A DNA stretch of 64,000 nt from the NCBI RefSeq assembly GCF_030272615.1, contig NW_026729140.1, positions 113,340-177,339 of the forward strand, given 5' to 3'. The notes beneath the pieces are model-generated. The model was not told where the DNA came from and ran no database searches. It saw nothing but the letters and a program-made list of their open reading frames with translations. A program made the translations under genes and the position numbers. Of the stretch, positions 23,080-34,056 are shown in pieces. Within the stretch, counting starts at the first letter, position 1. The number at the start of each line of letters is the position of its first letter. Origin of the DNA: Cryptomeria japonica. Taxonomy: Eukaryota; Streptophyta; Pinopsida; Cupressales; Cupressaceae.

Positions 23080-24487
23080 GCATGTAGTGTCAGAACTTTT
23101 GAGAAGCAAATACCACTATTAAACAAGCCTTCTCAATGAATGTATAATTGAGCTCATATCCATTTAAAGTTCTATTGATGTAATAGATAACTCGTTCCTT
23201 TCCTTCTTGATTTTCTTATGCTAAAAGTTCCCCCAGTGATATGTTTGTTGTTGATATGTAGAGAATAAGTGGCTTCCTTGCTATGGGTGGTACTAGAACT
23301 AGCGGGTTCATTAGATATTGCTTGATTTGGTAGAATGATTCTGCACATTTGGCCTCCCATCTGAATGGTACATTCTTATGTAGAAAATGATTGAATGGTA
23401 GACTTTTATCTGCTAATTGAACAATGAAATGCCTGATTGACTGGAGCCGTCCTTGCAAGGATCTGAGTTGACTGATTTTCTTAGGTGGTGGCATCTTCGT
23501 GATGCTTTGTACCTTTACTGGATCTACTTTAATGCATTTTTTTGAGACAATGTAGCCTAATAACTTTCCTGATGTAACCCCGAAGACACACTTCTTAGGG
23601 TTGAGCCTGACTTGAATTTTTTCCAATCTGTCAAAATTTTTTTCTAAGATGTCCAAATATTCTGCTCGAGTAAATGATTTAGCTAGTAAATCATCCACAT
23701 AATCGTCCATAAAGGTATGCATCATGTCATGAAAGATTGTTGTCATTGCTCATTGATAAGTTGCCCTGGCATTCTTTAAGACAAATGGCATGATATTCCA
23801 ACAGTATGTTCTCCAAGGACAGGTAAATGTTGTTTTATCTTGATCCTCTGGAGCTATCTTGATTTGATTATAGCCAGAAAAACTATCCATTAGTTATAGC
23901 ATTGCATGGCCTACTGTGAGGTCTACAATTATGTTGATACTGGGCAAAGGAAAGTCATCCTTTGGACAAGCTTTGTTGACATCTCTAAAGTTGGTGCATA
24001 TCTTGATGCTGCCATCTAGTTTTGAAACTGGCACAATGTTGGAAATCCATTCAGCATAGTCGATAGGTCAAATAAATCCGACGTCTAATGGTTTCTTTAG
24101 CTCAGCTTTGACCATGAGTGCTACGTGTGAATTCATCTTTCTCAATTTTTTCTTAGCTGGCTTGGTTCCCAAAGAAATAGACAAGTGATGCATGATTAAG
24201 TGTGGATCAATCACAGGCATATCTGCATATGCCCAAGCAAAATTGATTTTCTTTTCTTTGAAAAATTGGATAAACTCTGATCTTTCTTCCTTTGTCAAAG
24301 ATTCTGATAGGTGTATGTTTTTGGTTGCTTCTATTGTACCAATGCTAATTGATTGATTGGATATGGGTGATCGCTCCTGATAATGTTTAGGAAGAGTGTC
24401 AAATCTCCCATGTTTGGGTGCCTTAAAAAGGTTTTCACCTGCAGATGCATCCTTTATTTTTACTTTTTTGTGATCTAGTGCTGCCAT
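23080..24487 (-). pseudogene. Gypsy reverse transcriptase and first RNase H, copy A, broken
   Basis: Starting at 24487, the frame has a pre-RT segment, then after a stop RPIDYAEWISNIVPV-like, NFRDVNKACPKDDFPL and FSGYNQIKIAPEDQDKT motifs, and the catalytic FMDDYVDDLLAKS with YVDD at 23690-23701. The connection and RNase H follow (SLQGRLQSIRHFI, FRWEAKCAESF, PLILYIS). Stops at about 24066 (RT start), 23895 and 23750 break it; the contexts GFI-stop-PI and TYQ-stop-A fit CGA to TGA. The active-site residues themselves survive. Confidence 0.9.
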
Positions 24488-25603
24488 TGACTAGTTTTCA
24501 GCAGTAGATCCTTTATTTCATTCATTTTTGTGACTGAGAGACTTGCCACTGCCTCGATTGTAGATGCCGTTACTTTGTTCACTGGTAGAGTCTATTTTTG
24601 GGTTGACGATACACAAGTAATGGATAATGGAATCATCATTTGGGAAAATTGGTATGTCACAATTTTCAGGTTCATCCTAGTCTATGAGGTCAGGAAAGAT
24701 AAGTGGTAAAGGGTCATTGGGTGGGTCAAGTTCAGCTACTGTAAGTGTCAGGATGAAGGTCTCATCATGGTTGGCTGGGATATTAAATAAGTTAATGATT
24801 TTGTCAAGGTCTTCGATGGTATCATGTTCCATGTAAACTTGCTTGTAATGTCACTGCTCGTTTTCCTTGGCGTCATAGATATTTTGTGAACCAAATTCAA
24901 GTAGTCTAGGCTTTGTGCCTTGTTCTTCTTGAGAAATGGGTTTATGACTATCGTTTGCAGCAATATCTTCAGTAATATTGGAACAAATGCCCCATTCATA
25001 TTCATTTGAATCAGTTTCTGAGGTATTATCTTAGATTCTTGCAGTGTTGTGGACTTGTATGTTGTAGGGTGAAAACAGGTCTTTGATGATTGATACGAGT
25101 CTGGTAGTTTTCTTTGATTCTGTATTATATCCTACTTCTACTCTTTGCATTTAGTCATATAATGTCTCTCCTCGGGGAGTAATGAGGTTACCAGGGAGTG
25201 ATTCTTCTTTGTTTGAAACCGGTTCTTGAACATGATGTACTTCTGCACAAGGTGCTTCTTTCTTTTGATTGACTGATTTCTCTTGATGTTTCTTTCCTTC
25301 TTGATATTCACGTTCCTTACGTATTGTCTTTATTGATTGAAATAGTACCTCCTTCCATGAGTCCTCCTTGTATTTCTTCTTTTCCTTCCATTGAGGTTTT
25401 TGGTATTTGCTTGGTGTCTTCTTTGGTGGTAGAGTGTGTTCATAGCCCAATCTGGTTTTGTTTTTACAAAACTGGAAAGGAGGATCTAATGGTTCTGTGA
25501 CACCTTCTTGACACTTGTTGATAGCTCCTTTTCCATTATATCCCATTTGTTGCATGATTAAGTAGCCTTTTCCATATAGTTGTGTTGATATAGCTACTTC
25601 CAT
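24488..25603 (-). pseudogene. Gypsy linker with G-patch-like segment, copy A
   Basis: Between protease and RT. The frame from 25603 has MQQMGYNGKGAINKCQEG and VTEPLD near its start, a G-patch-like, glycine-spaced RNA-binding motif found at this place in Tat elements, followed by a lysine/glutamate-rich low-complexity part. 24748-25005 and neighbouring fragments are poorly conserved linker with stops. Confidence 0.65.
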
Positions 25604-25720
25604 TGTAGTTGCTCTGTCTTCTTCCTCATCCTTGTATAACCAACTAAGGATGTCTTTTTCCTCTGATTCATGTGCTAATGTGCCTAGTTGAATGAATTTG
25701 CCATCAAACTTGGTGATGGG

Positions 25721-26455
25721 CTATGTTGCTTGATGTATTGATACTGAAGGTAACCCATGAGATTTAGGTGATGCTGGTAAGTTGGTTAGACATAGGGGTT
25801 CCAAAGAGTATTCTCCCATACCTTGTTCTTTGATTTTCATTTTCTGTTTGAAATCCATAGATAGTGGTTTAGACTTTTCTTGATGAAGATCTAGTGTGGG
25901 GAAAATTTGTTTTTCTTTGTTATGTGGAACTAAACTATCTTGGGTTGCCCACATAGCATTACAATGTTTAAAAGGGTTATGATCTACTGATATAGAAATT
26001 TTTTGTCCATTATAGGGGAACTTAACACACTGGTGATAAGTAGAGGGTACTCCTTGCATTTCATGTATCAAAGGTTGACCCAATAAGATATTATATGTGA
26101 GCTCTATGTCTAAGACTTGGCACATAGTGTCCTTTTGTAATGGTCCCACTTGAATTGGTAACACAACTATTCCTTTGGATGATCTTTCTTCATCATCATA
26201 TGCTTTGATAGTGATCTTTTTGCATGGATCAATAGATTGCTCAGAGAAGCCTAATGCACAGATAAGTTTTAAGTTATAGATATTGAGTCCAGCTCCTCCA
26301 TCTATTAATACTCTTTTGACTCGATGTTTGTAGACCAAGACTTCAATGTGGAGTGGAGTATTGTGTGGATGGCTTAATGAAATATTATCCTGCTTGGAAA
26401 AGGTGAGATTATGAGGCCTTGTCATGTGAGCCACCATGGCTTGGAATTTTTCCAT
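25721..26455 (-). pseudogene. Gypsy aspartic protease, copy A
   Basis: 244-codon frame. PLHIEVLVYKHRVKRVLIDG and then GAGLNIYNL form the retropepsin start with the catalytic Asp (IDGGA) at residue 52 (about 26300-26302). ITIKAYD and DIELTYNILLGQPLIHEMQG are the later flap and C-terminal motifs. The frame is open through the domain in copy A; in copy B a CAG upstream of the domain has become TAG. Confidence 0.88.
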
Positions 26456-26464
26456 ATCCTGATC

Positions 26465-27480
26465 CTAGGGTACAATTGTTTCCAATAGTGCTTGTTCCAA
26501 GATGTCCTTGTGTTTTGGTGAAAGTTTCAGCAACTCAAGTATAGATATTTGAGCAGAAGTTTTGTGCAGTTGAGTGACCAGGTCATATTGAATCTTAGGT
26601 ATGCTGCTTTTTGCTGATGTATGTCCCTTCAAGACATATTTTTGAGCTCTGGTGGTTACATTGATTGATTCATGTTTTTGTTTGTCCTTGATTGTAATAA
26701 CATTTACTTGATTATCCTCAGCTGATATATGATTCATGGTGTTATTGTATATGTGATTGATACGAGCTCCACATGTATCATTTGAGGTTGAAGCTCCATC
26801 CTTGTTGTAGTTTGGAAGAGGATTCTTAACGGCACCATAGTCACCATTTGTCTTGAGACCATCGACTGTTAAATCGCCCCTATCAATCATGTCTTGAACA
26901 ATGTTTTTCAGTCTCATGCAATCATTTGTTTGATGTCCTTTGTTTTGATGAAAATCACAAAAGTGTGAGTCATTCCACCAGGGTGGTTTGATTTGTGGTT
27001 CAAAGTTATTGATTGATGGTAAGGAGATAATTTTGTTTGCCAGGAGTTCTCTGAATTCTGACTCCAATGATTTCCCTATTGGTGTGTAGATGTTTTTTGT
27101 AAAGTTGTTGGTGTTACCTCATGAGATTGTATTAGGTCCTCGATTCATGTTATTGTTTTGGGTATTGTTGGTGTTGTTAAGATGATCTTGATTGATAGTT
27201 GGTGCATAAGTATTAGTACCTCGGTTAGCACCTTTTTTATTCTTGGTAGCCTGAGGATTACCTGATAAAGCTAACACTGCTTGCTTGGATTTCACATCAT
27301 AAGTTTTGTTTCCTCCTTCATTTCCAGTGTTTTTATTTCTGGTCCAAAACCTAGATTTGTCTAAGTTGTTGTTATTTTGGTTATTGTAATTAGAGTTGGA
27401 TGAATTCGTCCCTTCTTTGAAAAATTTCAATGTTCCTTTCTTGACACATGCCTCCTCTACTTGGATGCCATTTTCAATCT
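26465..27480 (-). pseudogene. Gypsy gag, nucleocapsid part, copy A
   Basis: Frame 27067-26465 carries a zinc knuckle of the form C-x2-H-x4-H-x4-C (FCDFHQNKGHQTNDC, residues 37-50), the variant seen in Tat gags. The Asn-rich stretch upstream (27430-27119) is low complexity. The capsid domain that should precede it is missing because of a 991-bp deletion at 27480. Confidence 0.82.
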
Positions 27481-27760
27481 AGTTGTGTTTCGCTTTGCTT
27501 GTTTCATTGAGAGCGAGTAATAACGGGCATCTAGTAGAAAATTTCTCTGACAAATGGAACAAACTCCTCTTCGATGTTTTGCTCAGGGGTTGTTCAAATC
27601 GAGGTATGTTGTAAGTGATGCACACTTCTGGGAAGAAAGCTGGATTGATCTTTCCTCCTTGATTTAGGTGTTGGTTGAATGCCACTTTTTGACATAATTC
27701 CCTACTCCTCAATGGTTCCTCATCAAATTCGTTTGTTTTGTCTTGAAAATACAAGCGCAT
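27479..27760 (-). pseudogene. N-terminal gag fragment of the Gypsy element, copy A
   Basis: 93-codon frame identical in extent to 53505-53786 in copy B. Its position upstream of the gag domain in copy B suggests the N-terminal part of gag or a leader frame. No domain is recognised. Confidence 0.5.
27480..27481. other. Breakpoint of a 991-bp deletion in gag of copy A
   Basis: Copy B has 52514-53504 here, including the retrotransposon gag domain. Similarity resumes with AGTTGTGTTTCGC. The offset between copies changes from 25035 to 26026. Confidence 0.9.
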
Positions 27761-29313
27761 ATGACAGAGGAATGTTCAATGAGATTTGAAGAGTTAGCAA
27801 TTGATGTATAAAAACCTATTCCTTTTGGCAAGTTTCAGAGAACTGGGTTGTTGTTTCCTCAACTTAGTGTTATGATAAATACTCTTTCTTCTTAGAATAT
27901 GAGGATTAGTCATGGACAAGCGATCAATGGTTTCCTTTAATTTTTTTTGGATTCAAGATATCTTGTTTAGAAACTTAAGTTTTACATTATCAAATGAAGG
28001 TTTGGATGCCCCCTCATGACAAAGTGTGTCAAATGATATGGAATAAGAACTTTCCCGATATGGAAAGATGATTTAACAACTTAGAGTTTGAAACAAGTAT
28101 GTTTTTGGGATAAAAATCCATTTTATTGAAGGACCTTTTGACACTTCTGATAGTATTTCCCGATTTTGATAGGAGAGATGTGTTTTATCTCTTGACTAGT
28201 TTTTGGATTTTGACAACTTTGTTTTAAGGAAAATATGCTTTTGGAGTAGTTTTGATACTCTGATTTCGATTATGGTTTGGTTTGAAAGGCTATGCGCTGA
28301 TGTGTCCTATCAATGCGCTAACAACTGATCTTAATGTGCTAGTGTTTGGTCTCAACACGCTAGACTATTTTTTGAAAGTGCTAAGGTTAAATCTGTTTAT
28401 TTGGGATTGATTATGTGCTAAAGTTCAGTACTGATGCACTATGCTAAAGCTTGCATGTGCTAAAATGTGATTCCAAAGCGCTAAGATGTTTCTCTTATGT
28501 GCTAAACTATCCTGATAGTTTTGACTTGGTAGTTTTTTGTGATTTGTGAACTTTGTCTGAATGATGATGGATGATTTTCTGAAGTAAAAAATGAAAGCAT
28601 AGCACAAAAGAGATAACCACCTTGGCTAGTCTAAACAATGAGTGTATGTTCTGCGAGGATGTGTTCAAATCCCCAGTGTTTTAACAGGTTTGGATACAAA
28701 CAATACAATTCAATCAGACTCTTTATTCAAGGGTCATCAATAATACCATAGCTCACTAGTCTCGATACTCCGTTAGCTCAAACAACCTTGTCACCCCCTA
28801 GGGGGCGCCCATTTTTTTGCCTTTTGCCAGAAATTAACTCAAAGTGAATTGCTTCACAATTGAGTAGTTATCTTGGGAGATATATGGTGAGTAATCTTGG
28901 GGGCGAATTCTTCCCCACCCTTGCACTATAATACTGCAAATGTTTGGACATTGACTCGGCTCAAAGTTTCTAAAGCTAAAGTTCGTAATCAGGCTTCTCG
29001 TTCAGCTGTTAGTGATAAACTCCCTAAGGAGGCTTCCCAACCTTTAGAACAAAGGCTTTACATATCGTAAAGATAATGTGGGAAGGCTAATCATTGCGTG
29101 CAATAGTTGAAAAGGACTTTCCTCACTTTCCACTTTTGATTATAGTGGGTTGGAACACTTGGCATCAAAGTCATTCCCCACTTAGGTCGTTCCCCTCACA
29201 CCGACCAAAGAATGGCTTTAAGAGTTGTTCAACTCCTCGGGAGGGCAGGCCTGCAAAAGGTTTTAATGCTTAAAAACATTGAAAGCATAAGAGTGGTTTA
29301 TCTTTTTGATCAC
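27761..29313 (-). other. Gypsy 5' leader, copy A
   Basis: Non-coding leader between gag and the 5' LTR. It contains the GTGCTA-type motif array (28280-28540) and, near 28795-28810, a second primer-binding-like GGGCGCCCCCTAGGGGG (minus strand). The last 70 bp, down from 29390, are now the 3' end of the chimeric peptide gene. Confidence 0.65.
28280..28540. repeat. Interspersed ATGCGCTA/ATGTGCTA motif array, copy A
   Basis: TGCGCTGATG, ATGCGCTAAC, ATGTGCTAGT, ACACGCTAGA, AAGTGCTAAG, ATGTGCTAAA, AAGCGCTAAG and similar words recur every 15-40 bp. They are the reverse complement of the TAGCGCAT words at the other end of the internal region. Copy B has the same array at 54306-54566. Confidence 0.7.
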
Positions 29314-29583
29314 CTAGTTAAGGGGAGAGCATATACCTTCCACTTTCGAAGCGAAGCACACAAGTGTTCTTTTTAACCTTTTATTGCAATAATTTGGATC
29401 TGGAATGTTGCCGGCACAGTTAGGACACGATTTTAACATCTCCAGAATTTCAACCAGATTATCGACGCCTGCAATTGTATTCAGTTTTTCCTTGAGTATT
29501 GGACGAGCAGAAACAGCGAGGGAAAACATAATGTTGAGCATAAGCAACAATGGCATAATTTTCAGAAGCATTGATCTCGCCAT
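29314..29583 (-). CDS. Chimeric secreted peptide: family N-terminus, Gypsy-encoded C-terminus (89 aa)
   Basis: The first 65 or so residues match the 68-aa peptide at 11835: signal peptide MARSMLLKIMPLLLMLN and on to AVSA, mature RPILKEKLNTIAG, then CPNCAGNIPDPN. From there the family ends in CC plus a short tail, but this gene crosses the 29390/29391 junction and reads YCNKRLKRTLVCFASK and VEGICSPLN from Gypsy leader DNA to a TAG at 29314-29316. Net effect: one of the paired cysteines becomes Tyr, and 20-odd residues with a basic patch and two more cysteines are added. The frame stays open upstream to 29856, but homology, context and the TATA box support the ATG at 29581-29583. Whether it is expressed is unknown. 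Confidence 0.68.
   Translation of the reverse strand: MARSMLLKIMPLLLMLNIMFSLAVSARPILKEKLNTIAGVDNLVEILEMLKSCPNCAGNIPDPNYCNKRLKRTLVCFASKVEGICSPLN
29381..29397. other. Duplication junction with microhomology
   Basis: TTATTGCAATAATTTGG here against TTATTGCAATTATTTGG in Gypsy copy B (55407-55423): 17 positions with one mismatch, after which copy A continues into the peptide gene and copy B continues in Gypsy sequence. This is the join between duplicated segments. Confidence 0.85.
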
Positions 29584-29652
29584 ACTAAATGCCACAACGA
29601 ATTCTGAGTAGACAAACGTGTTTCTTTTACAAATGAAGAAGGGAAAGCTGGA

Positions 29653-29870
29653 TGAATATGTTGCGTGATACAGAGCAAAGATCGGGAAGAGCAAAGATCG
29701 TGAGACAGACGACGGGGCGAAGTATTTGAATACTTCAATATTGAATATGTTGTGTGATACAGAGCAAAGATTGCGAATGGCTATGGATAATGGAAGTATA
29801 TCGTATTTATAGAGACGGACAACGGTGTCCAAGTGTTTGAATTGTTCAATATTCAAATTCGCTCAAGAAG
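29653..29870 (-). promoter_or_regulatory. Doubled core promoter of the chimeric peptide gene, TATA near 29804-29814
   Basis: Two versions of the proximal promoter lie in tandem. The distal one has a TATA box (minus strand TCTATAAATAC) and GTTGTCCGTCTC; the proximal one (about 29653-29764) has GTCGTCTGTCTC and CGATCTTTGCTC but no TATA and resembles the promoter of the copy at 62544. Direct repeats containing TGATACAGAGCAAAGAT bracket the segment. The distance from TATA to ATG is about 220 bp instead of 100. Confidence 0.6.
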
Positions 29871-30496
29871 GGTGATATTCGAAGTTAAACAATGAGGCGT
29901 TGAAGAGGCAAGCACGGCAAAAGGACTTTTCTGGTCTTCATATGTAATTAAATTAAGAGTGACTGGCTTTTCTTGGACCAAATATTAAAAATTCTATCTT
30001 ATATTGTTTTTTTTGACATTTTATATTTCAAAATCGATATTATTCAACAGCTCGTGTGTTTTAGATAAAGACCGGAAGTTTATTACAAACAGGCTTTTGG
30101 TGCATTTCAAAGACGTGGATGAACAAGAAAAAAAACAAAGAAATCTTAAGGCTCAAGGTTACGTTTCTCCTTACTCATAAGACAGACAGTTGATGATTTA
30201 TGAGTTCGTTATCTTAGCGCCCACATCTGGATGTGTGATAGTCGATGACACAATTGTGGGGTCCGTAGAGGCAGTATTTCGCTCTTTATTTACATATGCT
30301 GAGCTATTCCCACATGTAAGATGCTCATTTGACGATCCAACGGTATTTGCTTACTAATTGTAAGTCAACAACTCACCAAGATGTCATGCTGCCGTATGTC
30401 TTTTTCTTAAAAGATAATGGAATGACAGTTTCTAAAGTACTTTTGAACAAGTTAAAACAATGTTAGTAGATTTTCACAATTTATTAGTTTAAATCT

Positions 30497-30836
30497 ATGT
30501 ATGTTTTTGGATTCGATTCTTTGAATTATTTTGCACCAACATTTTGGATCACAGTTTGTGATCTATCATCAGGATGATAGTCGAGACCACAAGGAGAAAA
30601 GATCATCCATATGTGAGAAAATATGTGTATGCTTCTAAATTCGATTATGTGAGTTTTTTTTACATCAATGCTTCAGAACACACTCTGTGATACATCATAG
30701 AATGATAGTAGAAAGCACAAGGAGAAAAAATCATCCACCTTGTGCTCTCTACTATCATCCTAATGATGGATCTGAGAGTGATCCGAAACATTGATGAAAA
30801 AGGCTTACACAATCGAATGAATCCAGAAGCATACAC
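30497..30836. repeat. Foldback (MITE-like) repeat cluster
   Basis: Three related units of about 105 bp: 30497-30610 and 30625-30735 in direct orientation, and 30736-30836 inverted. The second and third form a nearly continuous hairpin: GCACAAGGAGAAAA against CACCTTGTGCTCTC, and ATGATAGTAG against CTACTATCATCCT, with outer ends GTGTATGCTTCT and CCAGAAGCATACAC. No transposase. The homologous locus at about 12720 lacks it, so it is an insertion. Confidence 0.82.
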
Positions 30837-30960
30837 GGATCAAGTTAAAATAGCTATTACTAAATGCAAAACTGTCATAATGTAATTTTATGTTTCTATT
30901 TTGCGGTTAGAATGGTTAAGTTATTATTGGTTGTATAGTTCATCCTTTTGGCTATCTATT

Positions 30961-33040
30961 GATAATTTTTTTATTATCCTATTTATTTGTTTTTTTCATT
31001 GTTTATAACATAGTTTTCATTATTTAATTTTACATAACAATTTTTTAATTCCTTTTAACTCTTTATTTTTTTAGCTTATTGTTTATTTTCTACTATGAAT
31101 TATAAGCTTATTATTAATGTTTTTTATATTAAAATCAACATAACAAAGCTTATTATTAATATTCTTTTTCGTTGTTATTTTCTTTATTTTATTTCCTTTT
31201 CCTTAGTGTTTTAGTTTAATTTGTCTCTTTTCTTAACTAGGAAATTCTTTTGTATCTGTTATAAGACTGCATCTGCAATTCATTTTTTCTCATTTTTTAT
31301 GTTCTTGGTGACGAATCACTAGATGTGATTCAAAACATCAATAAAAAAAAAAACACTATGGACTGTGAAAAATTAATTCATTCTAAAAAATATATTTCAA
31401 GTATGTGAAGCTATCTATCACCATTGGAACATAAGAAACAAATAGATTACCCTATATCTTCATTATGAAAAGATTTACATCAAAAGATAGAATTCCCTTA
31501 CTCATTTGAATAAGCATTGTTTTCATTTAAAATAAATGATTACATAATTTTTGAAGTGTTGTTTATTTAGCATAATATCTTTTTTAAAACTTGACATAAA
31601 ATCAAGGAATCCATGAATACAATCAACTAATTTTGTTTAAATTATTCTTTTCAAGTTTTTAATAATTTCTTTTACCTATCTGAGAGTTTTGTTTAGCAGA
31701 ATAGTATATGTGATTCTTTTCAACCACTAATTTTAATTCTTTAAGAATGTTTTGAAATTTGTGTAGATCAGTATTGTGTTCTATCAATCTTTAACATGAT
31801 CGTAATATAAGGAGCCATTAGACCATTTCTATATAATTGTAAAAATTCAAAAAAACCTATCTAGGAATAGTGTCTTAACTAATCATTTCAAGAACAATAC
31901 TAATTTTATAAAGAATATTGAATTTATTACAATAAGATAGGACGTATTTGAATATTTATATGAATTAATTCCATCCTCACCTAATAAATAGTGCCTAGAG
32001 TTTTCACTTTGCCAAATTAATTATACCTACTTGTCTTTTAAGGCTTATTAGGTTTCATGTATAAGAAATATGACCCTAATGCTTAGGAGATTAAATATTT
32101 GAGGGTGAAAGTTTTGCTTGCTATTAATGATGAATTAATTAGTATTTTCTTTGGCTTAAAACTTGATGTCACCTAAAAAGTAACCTTTTTAAGCTTTCGC
32201 ATTGAGTATCATTAGGATATATATAATTATAGAGTCTAGGGCTAAGAAGAAGTAAAGGATGTTGGATCCTTCTACAAGAAATGAATTACATCCCTTTGAA
32301 ATTGAAAAATCATGGTATATTTCATATGGAACTATTAAACATTATGTTACTTTATGGGAATGCACTATAAGCAAAAGATCCACATAGGCCTGACGATGAC
32401 TACTCTAGATATTAAAATCAAATGTCTAAATAGATTACTTAGTATATATAATAGTTATAAATAGATTAAAAAATATATTATAGATTTCTAAAGAAATGAA
32501 CCTCCTCCCACCATCAAATACTATTCCACCCTTTACCACATTTTATTTCATGTCTTCTAAAAAACAAATGGCTAAGAATTTAAGTGTAGATGATCCCTAC
32601 AGGACATGTTGTGCCTATCTAGTGTGGACTATGTCATTGGACATATATAATTTATCTTTTGTTAACTATAGTATTTTTAATGAATTTCTTAGTTACACCT
32701 ATTTAGTGTGGACTATTTCATTGGGCATATATAATTTATCTTTTGTTAATTATAGTATTTTAATGAATTTCTTAGTTACACCTATCTTAAATAAACAAAG
32801 ACTTTATAAAAGAATATCTAATTAGATAATGAGGTTCTATAGACCACTTTTTTCCCTGTAGTTCAACTATAATTGAAGTGACTATATTTATGATGATGAA
32901 AGTTTATGCTTCCTCACAAGTTGCCTCTTTTTGTATCTAACAAAATACTAGTTTTATAAATCTTATGATGGATATATGAAGTAGTGAAGTTTCATAAGAA
33001 AGTTGATTTCCATTCTTCTCAATTCAAATTTCATTTCAAT
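30961..33040. other. AT-rich non-coding region
   Basis: About 2 kb with no supportable gene. It contains an 83-bp tandem duplication at 32614-32780. The open frame at 32496-32825 is produced by that repeat and is not called. Confidence 0.6.
32614..32780. repeat. Tandem duplication, two units of about 83 bp
   Basis: Units start at 32614 and 32698 with CCTATCTAGTGTGGACTATG and CCTATTTAGTGTGGACTATT and end with CTTAGTTACA. About five differences between units. Confidence 0.88.
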
Positions 33041-33485
33041 ACTTGGCTATAAAAAAAAGAGGAGAAATGTTGGAGGTCTAGTCATAAGCATAAACTTATG
33101 AACAAATAATTTGATAATAAATTTCCTTACAAAATTTAAGAAAGATAGGAAAAGAGAAAAAATGGATTTCTTCAGAGGAGATAACTTCATGAGAAAGGTC
33201 AGTGATAAAAAATATAAAAGAGATTTCAATTATCTCAAAGATCTAGTGTATACACTAGAAAGACTATACAAGATGGGTCCCAGCTACAAGGCCATGATAG
33301 GTACCCATGTAAAATATCCAAATGCAAGCAAAACTATGCAATGCAATGTCTCACAAATGGAGAAAGGGAGAAAACCCAATGGGAAAAAACTCCCCCCAAA
33401 AAGAGAGATGAATGTACAAAAAAACTCTCGAAGAAGGACAAAACCTCAAAGAGGAAAAAGTCCCCCCCATAAGAGAGGAAGGAGA
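33041..33485 (-). other. Probable 3' untranslated end of Copia copy 2
   Basis: Downstream of the Copia RNase H on the minus strand, the sequence is pyrimidine- and G-run-rich (TTATGGGGGGGACTTTTTCC and TTTTTTCCCATTGGG), as often near a polypurine tract and 3' LTR. No matching 5' LTR can be found at the gag end, so LTR limits cannot be set. The 143-codon plus-strand frame at 33111-33542 is the antisense of this region. Confidence 0.45.
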
Positions 33486-34056
33486 AGTCAGATGACCCCT
33501 CCTAATGACACATCTCGCATGCCCAAGAGACCTCGCAACTGATGAAACTTACTCTCAGTGAAAGGTTTGGTAAAGATGTTAGCAATCTGCTCTGCTGTAG
33601 GACAATACTACAAATCAATGACCTACTCCTGAATCAACTCTTGGATATGGTGCATATGGATCTTGATGTGTTTGGTTCACTGATGTTGGATCGAGACTTT
33701 AAGATTGCAATAGAAATTTGATTGTCACAATGTAGAACTATCGGTCATGCACTGGTGAACCCAAACTCTGTGAGAATATGTTGAAGCCAAATGGTCTCAG
33801 TCATTGCATTAACAACTCCTCGATACTTAGCCTCAGTCAAAGAGAGAGCAATAGCATGCTTCTTCTTGCTCTGCCAACAAATGGGGCCCAAACCAAGGTG
33901 AAAGTTGTAACTTGAAGTGGACTTAAGATCATCAAGATCGCCAGCCCAATCAAAGTCTGTGTAACCAACCAAGCGAAGTCCTGTGCCTGCTGCATAGTGA
34001 ATCCCATAGTGATGTGTACCCTGGATGTAATGAAGGATGTGTTTGGCGGCTTTCAA
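33486..34056 (-). pseudogene. Copia RNase H, copy 2
   Basis: KAAKHILHYIQGTHHYGIHY, GYTDFDWAGDLDDLKST and ALSLTEAKYRGVVNA are the Copia RNase H motifs; the expected Glu of TEAEY is Lys, which removes a catalytic residue. The frame ends at 33745 and similarity continues through QIANIFTKPF to about 33486. Confidence 0.83.

Larger units (their letters stand above)
29584..30960 (-). repeat. Upstream block of the chimeric peptide gene, homologous to 12042-12830
   Basis: Same order as upstream of the intact gene, extended by the promoter duplication and by the foldback cluster inserted between TATGTCTTTTTC and GCAAAACTGTCATAATG. The G-box core of the other copy is changed here. Confidence 0.8.

Noticed and set aside
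28795-28830. Idea that the Gypsy 5' LTR ends here
   Set aside because: Sequence to its right in copy B does not recur near the left LTR, whereas 56396-57872 matches 14466-15913 end to end.
29584-29856. Longer 180-codon version of the chimeric peptide starting at 29856
   Set aside because: The first 91 codons run through the promoter, including the TATA box, have no homolog in the other copies, and would bury the signal peptide.
32496-32825. 109-codon plus-strand open frame
   Set aside because: Its length comes from an 83-bp tandem duplication; the peptide repeats itself and has no family.
33111-33542. 143-codon lysine-rich plus-strand frame
   Set aside because: Antisense of the Copia 3' end and its pyrimidine-rich tail.
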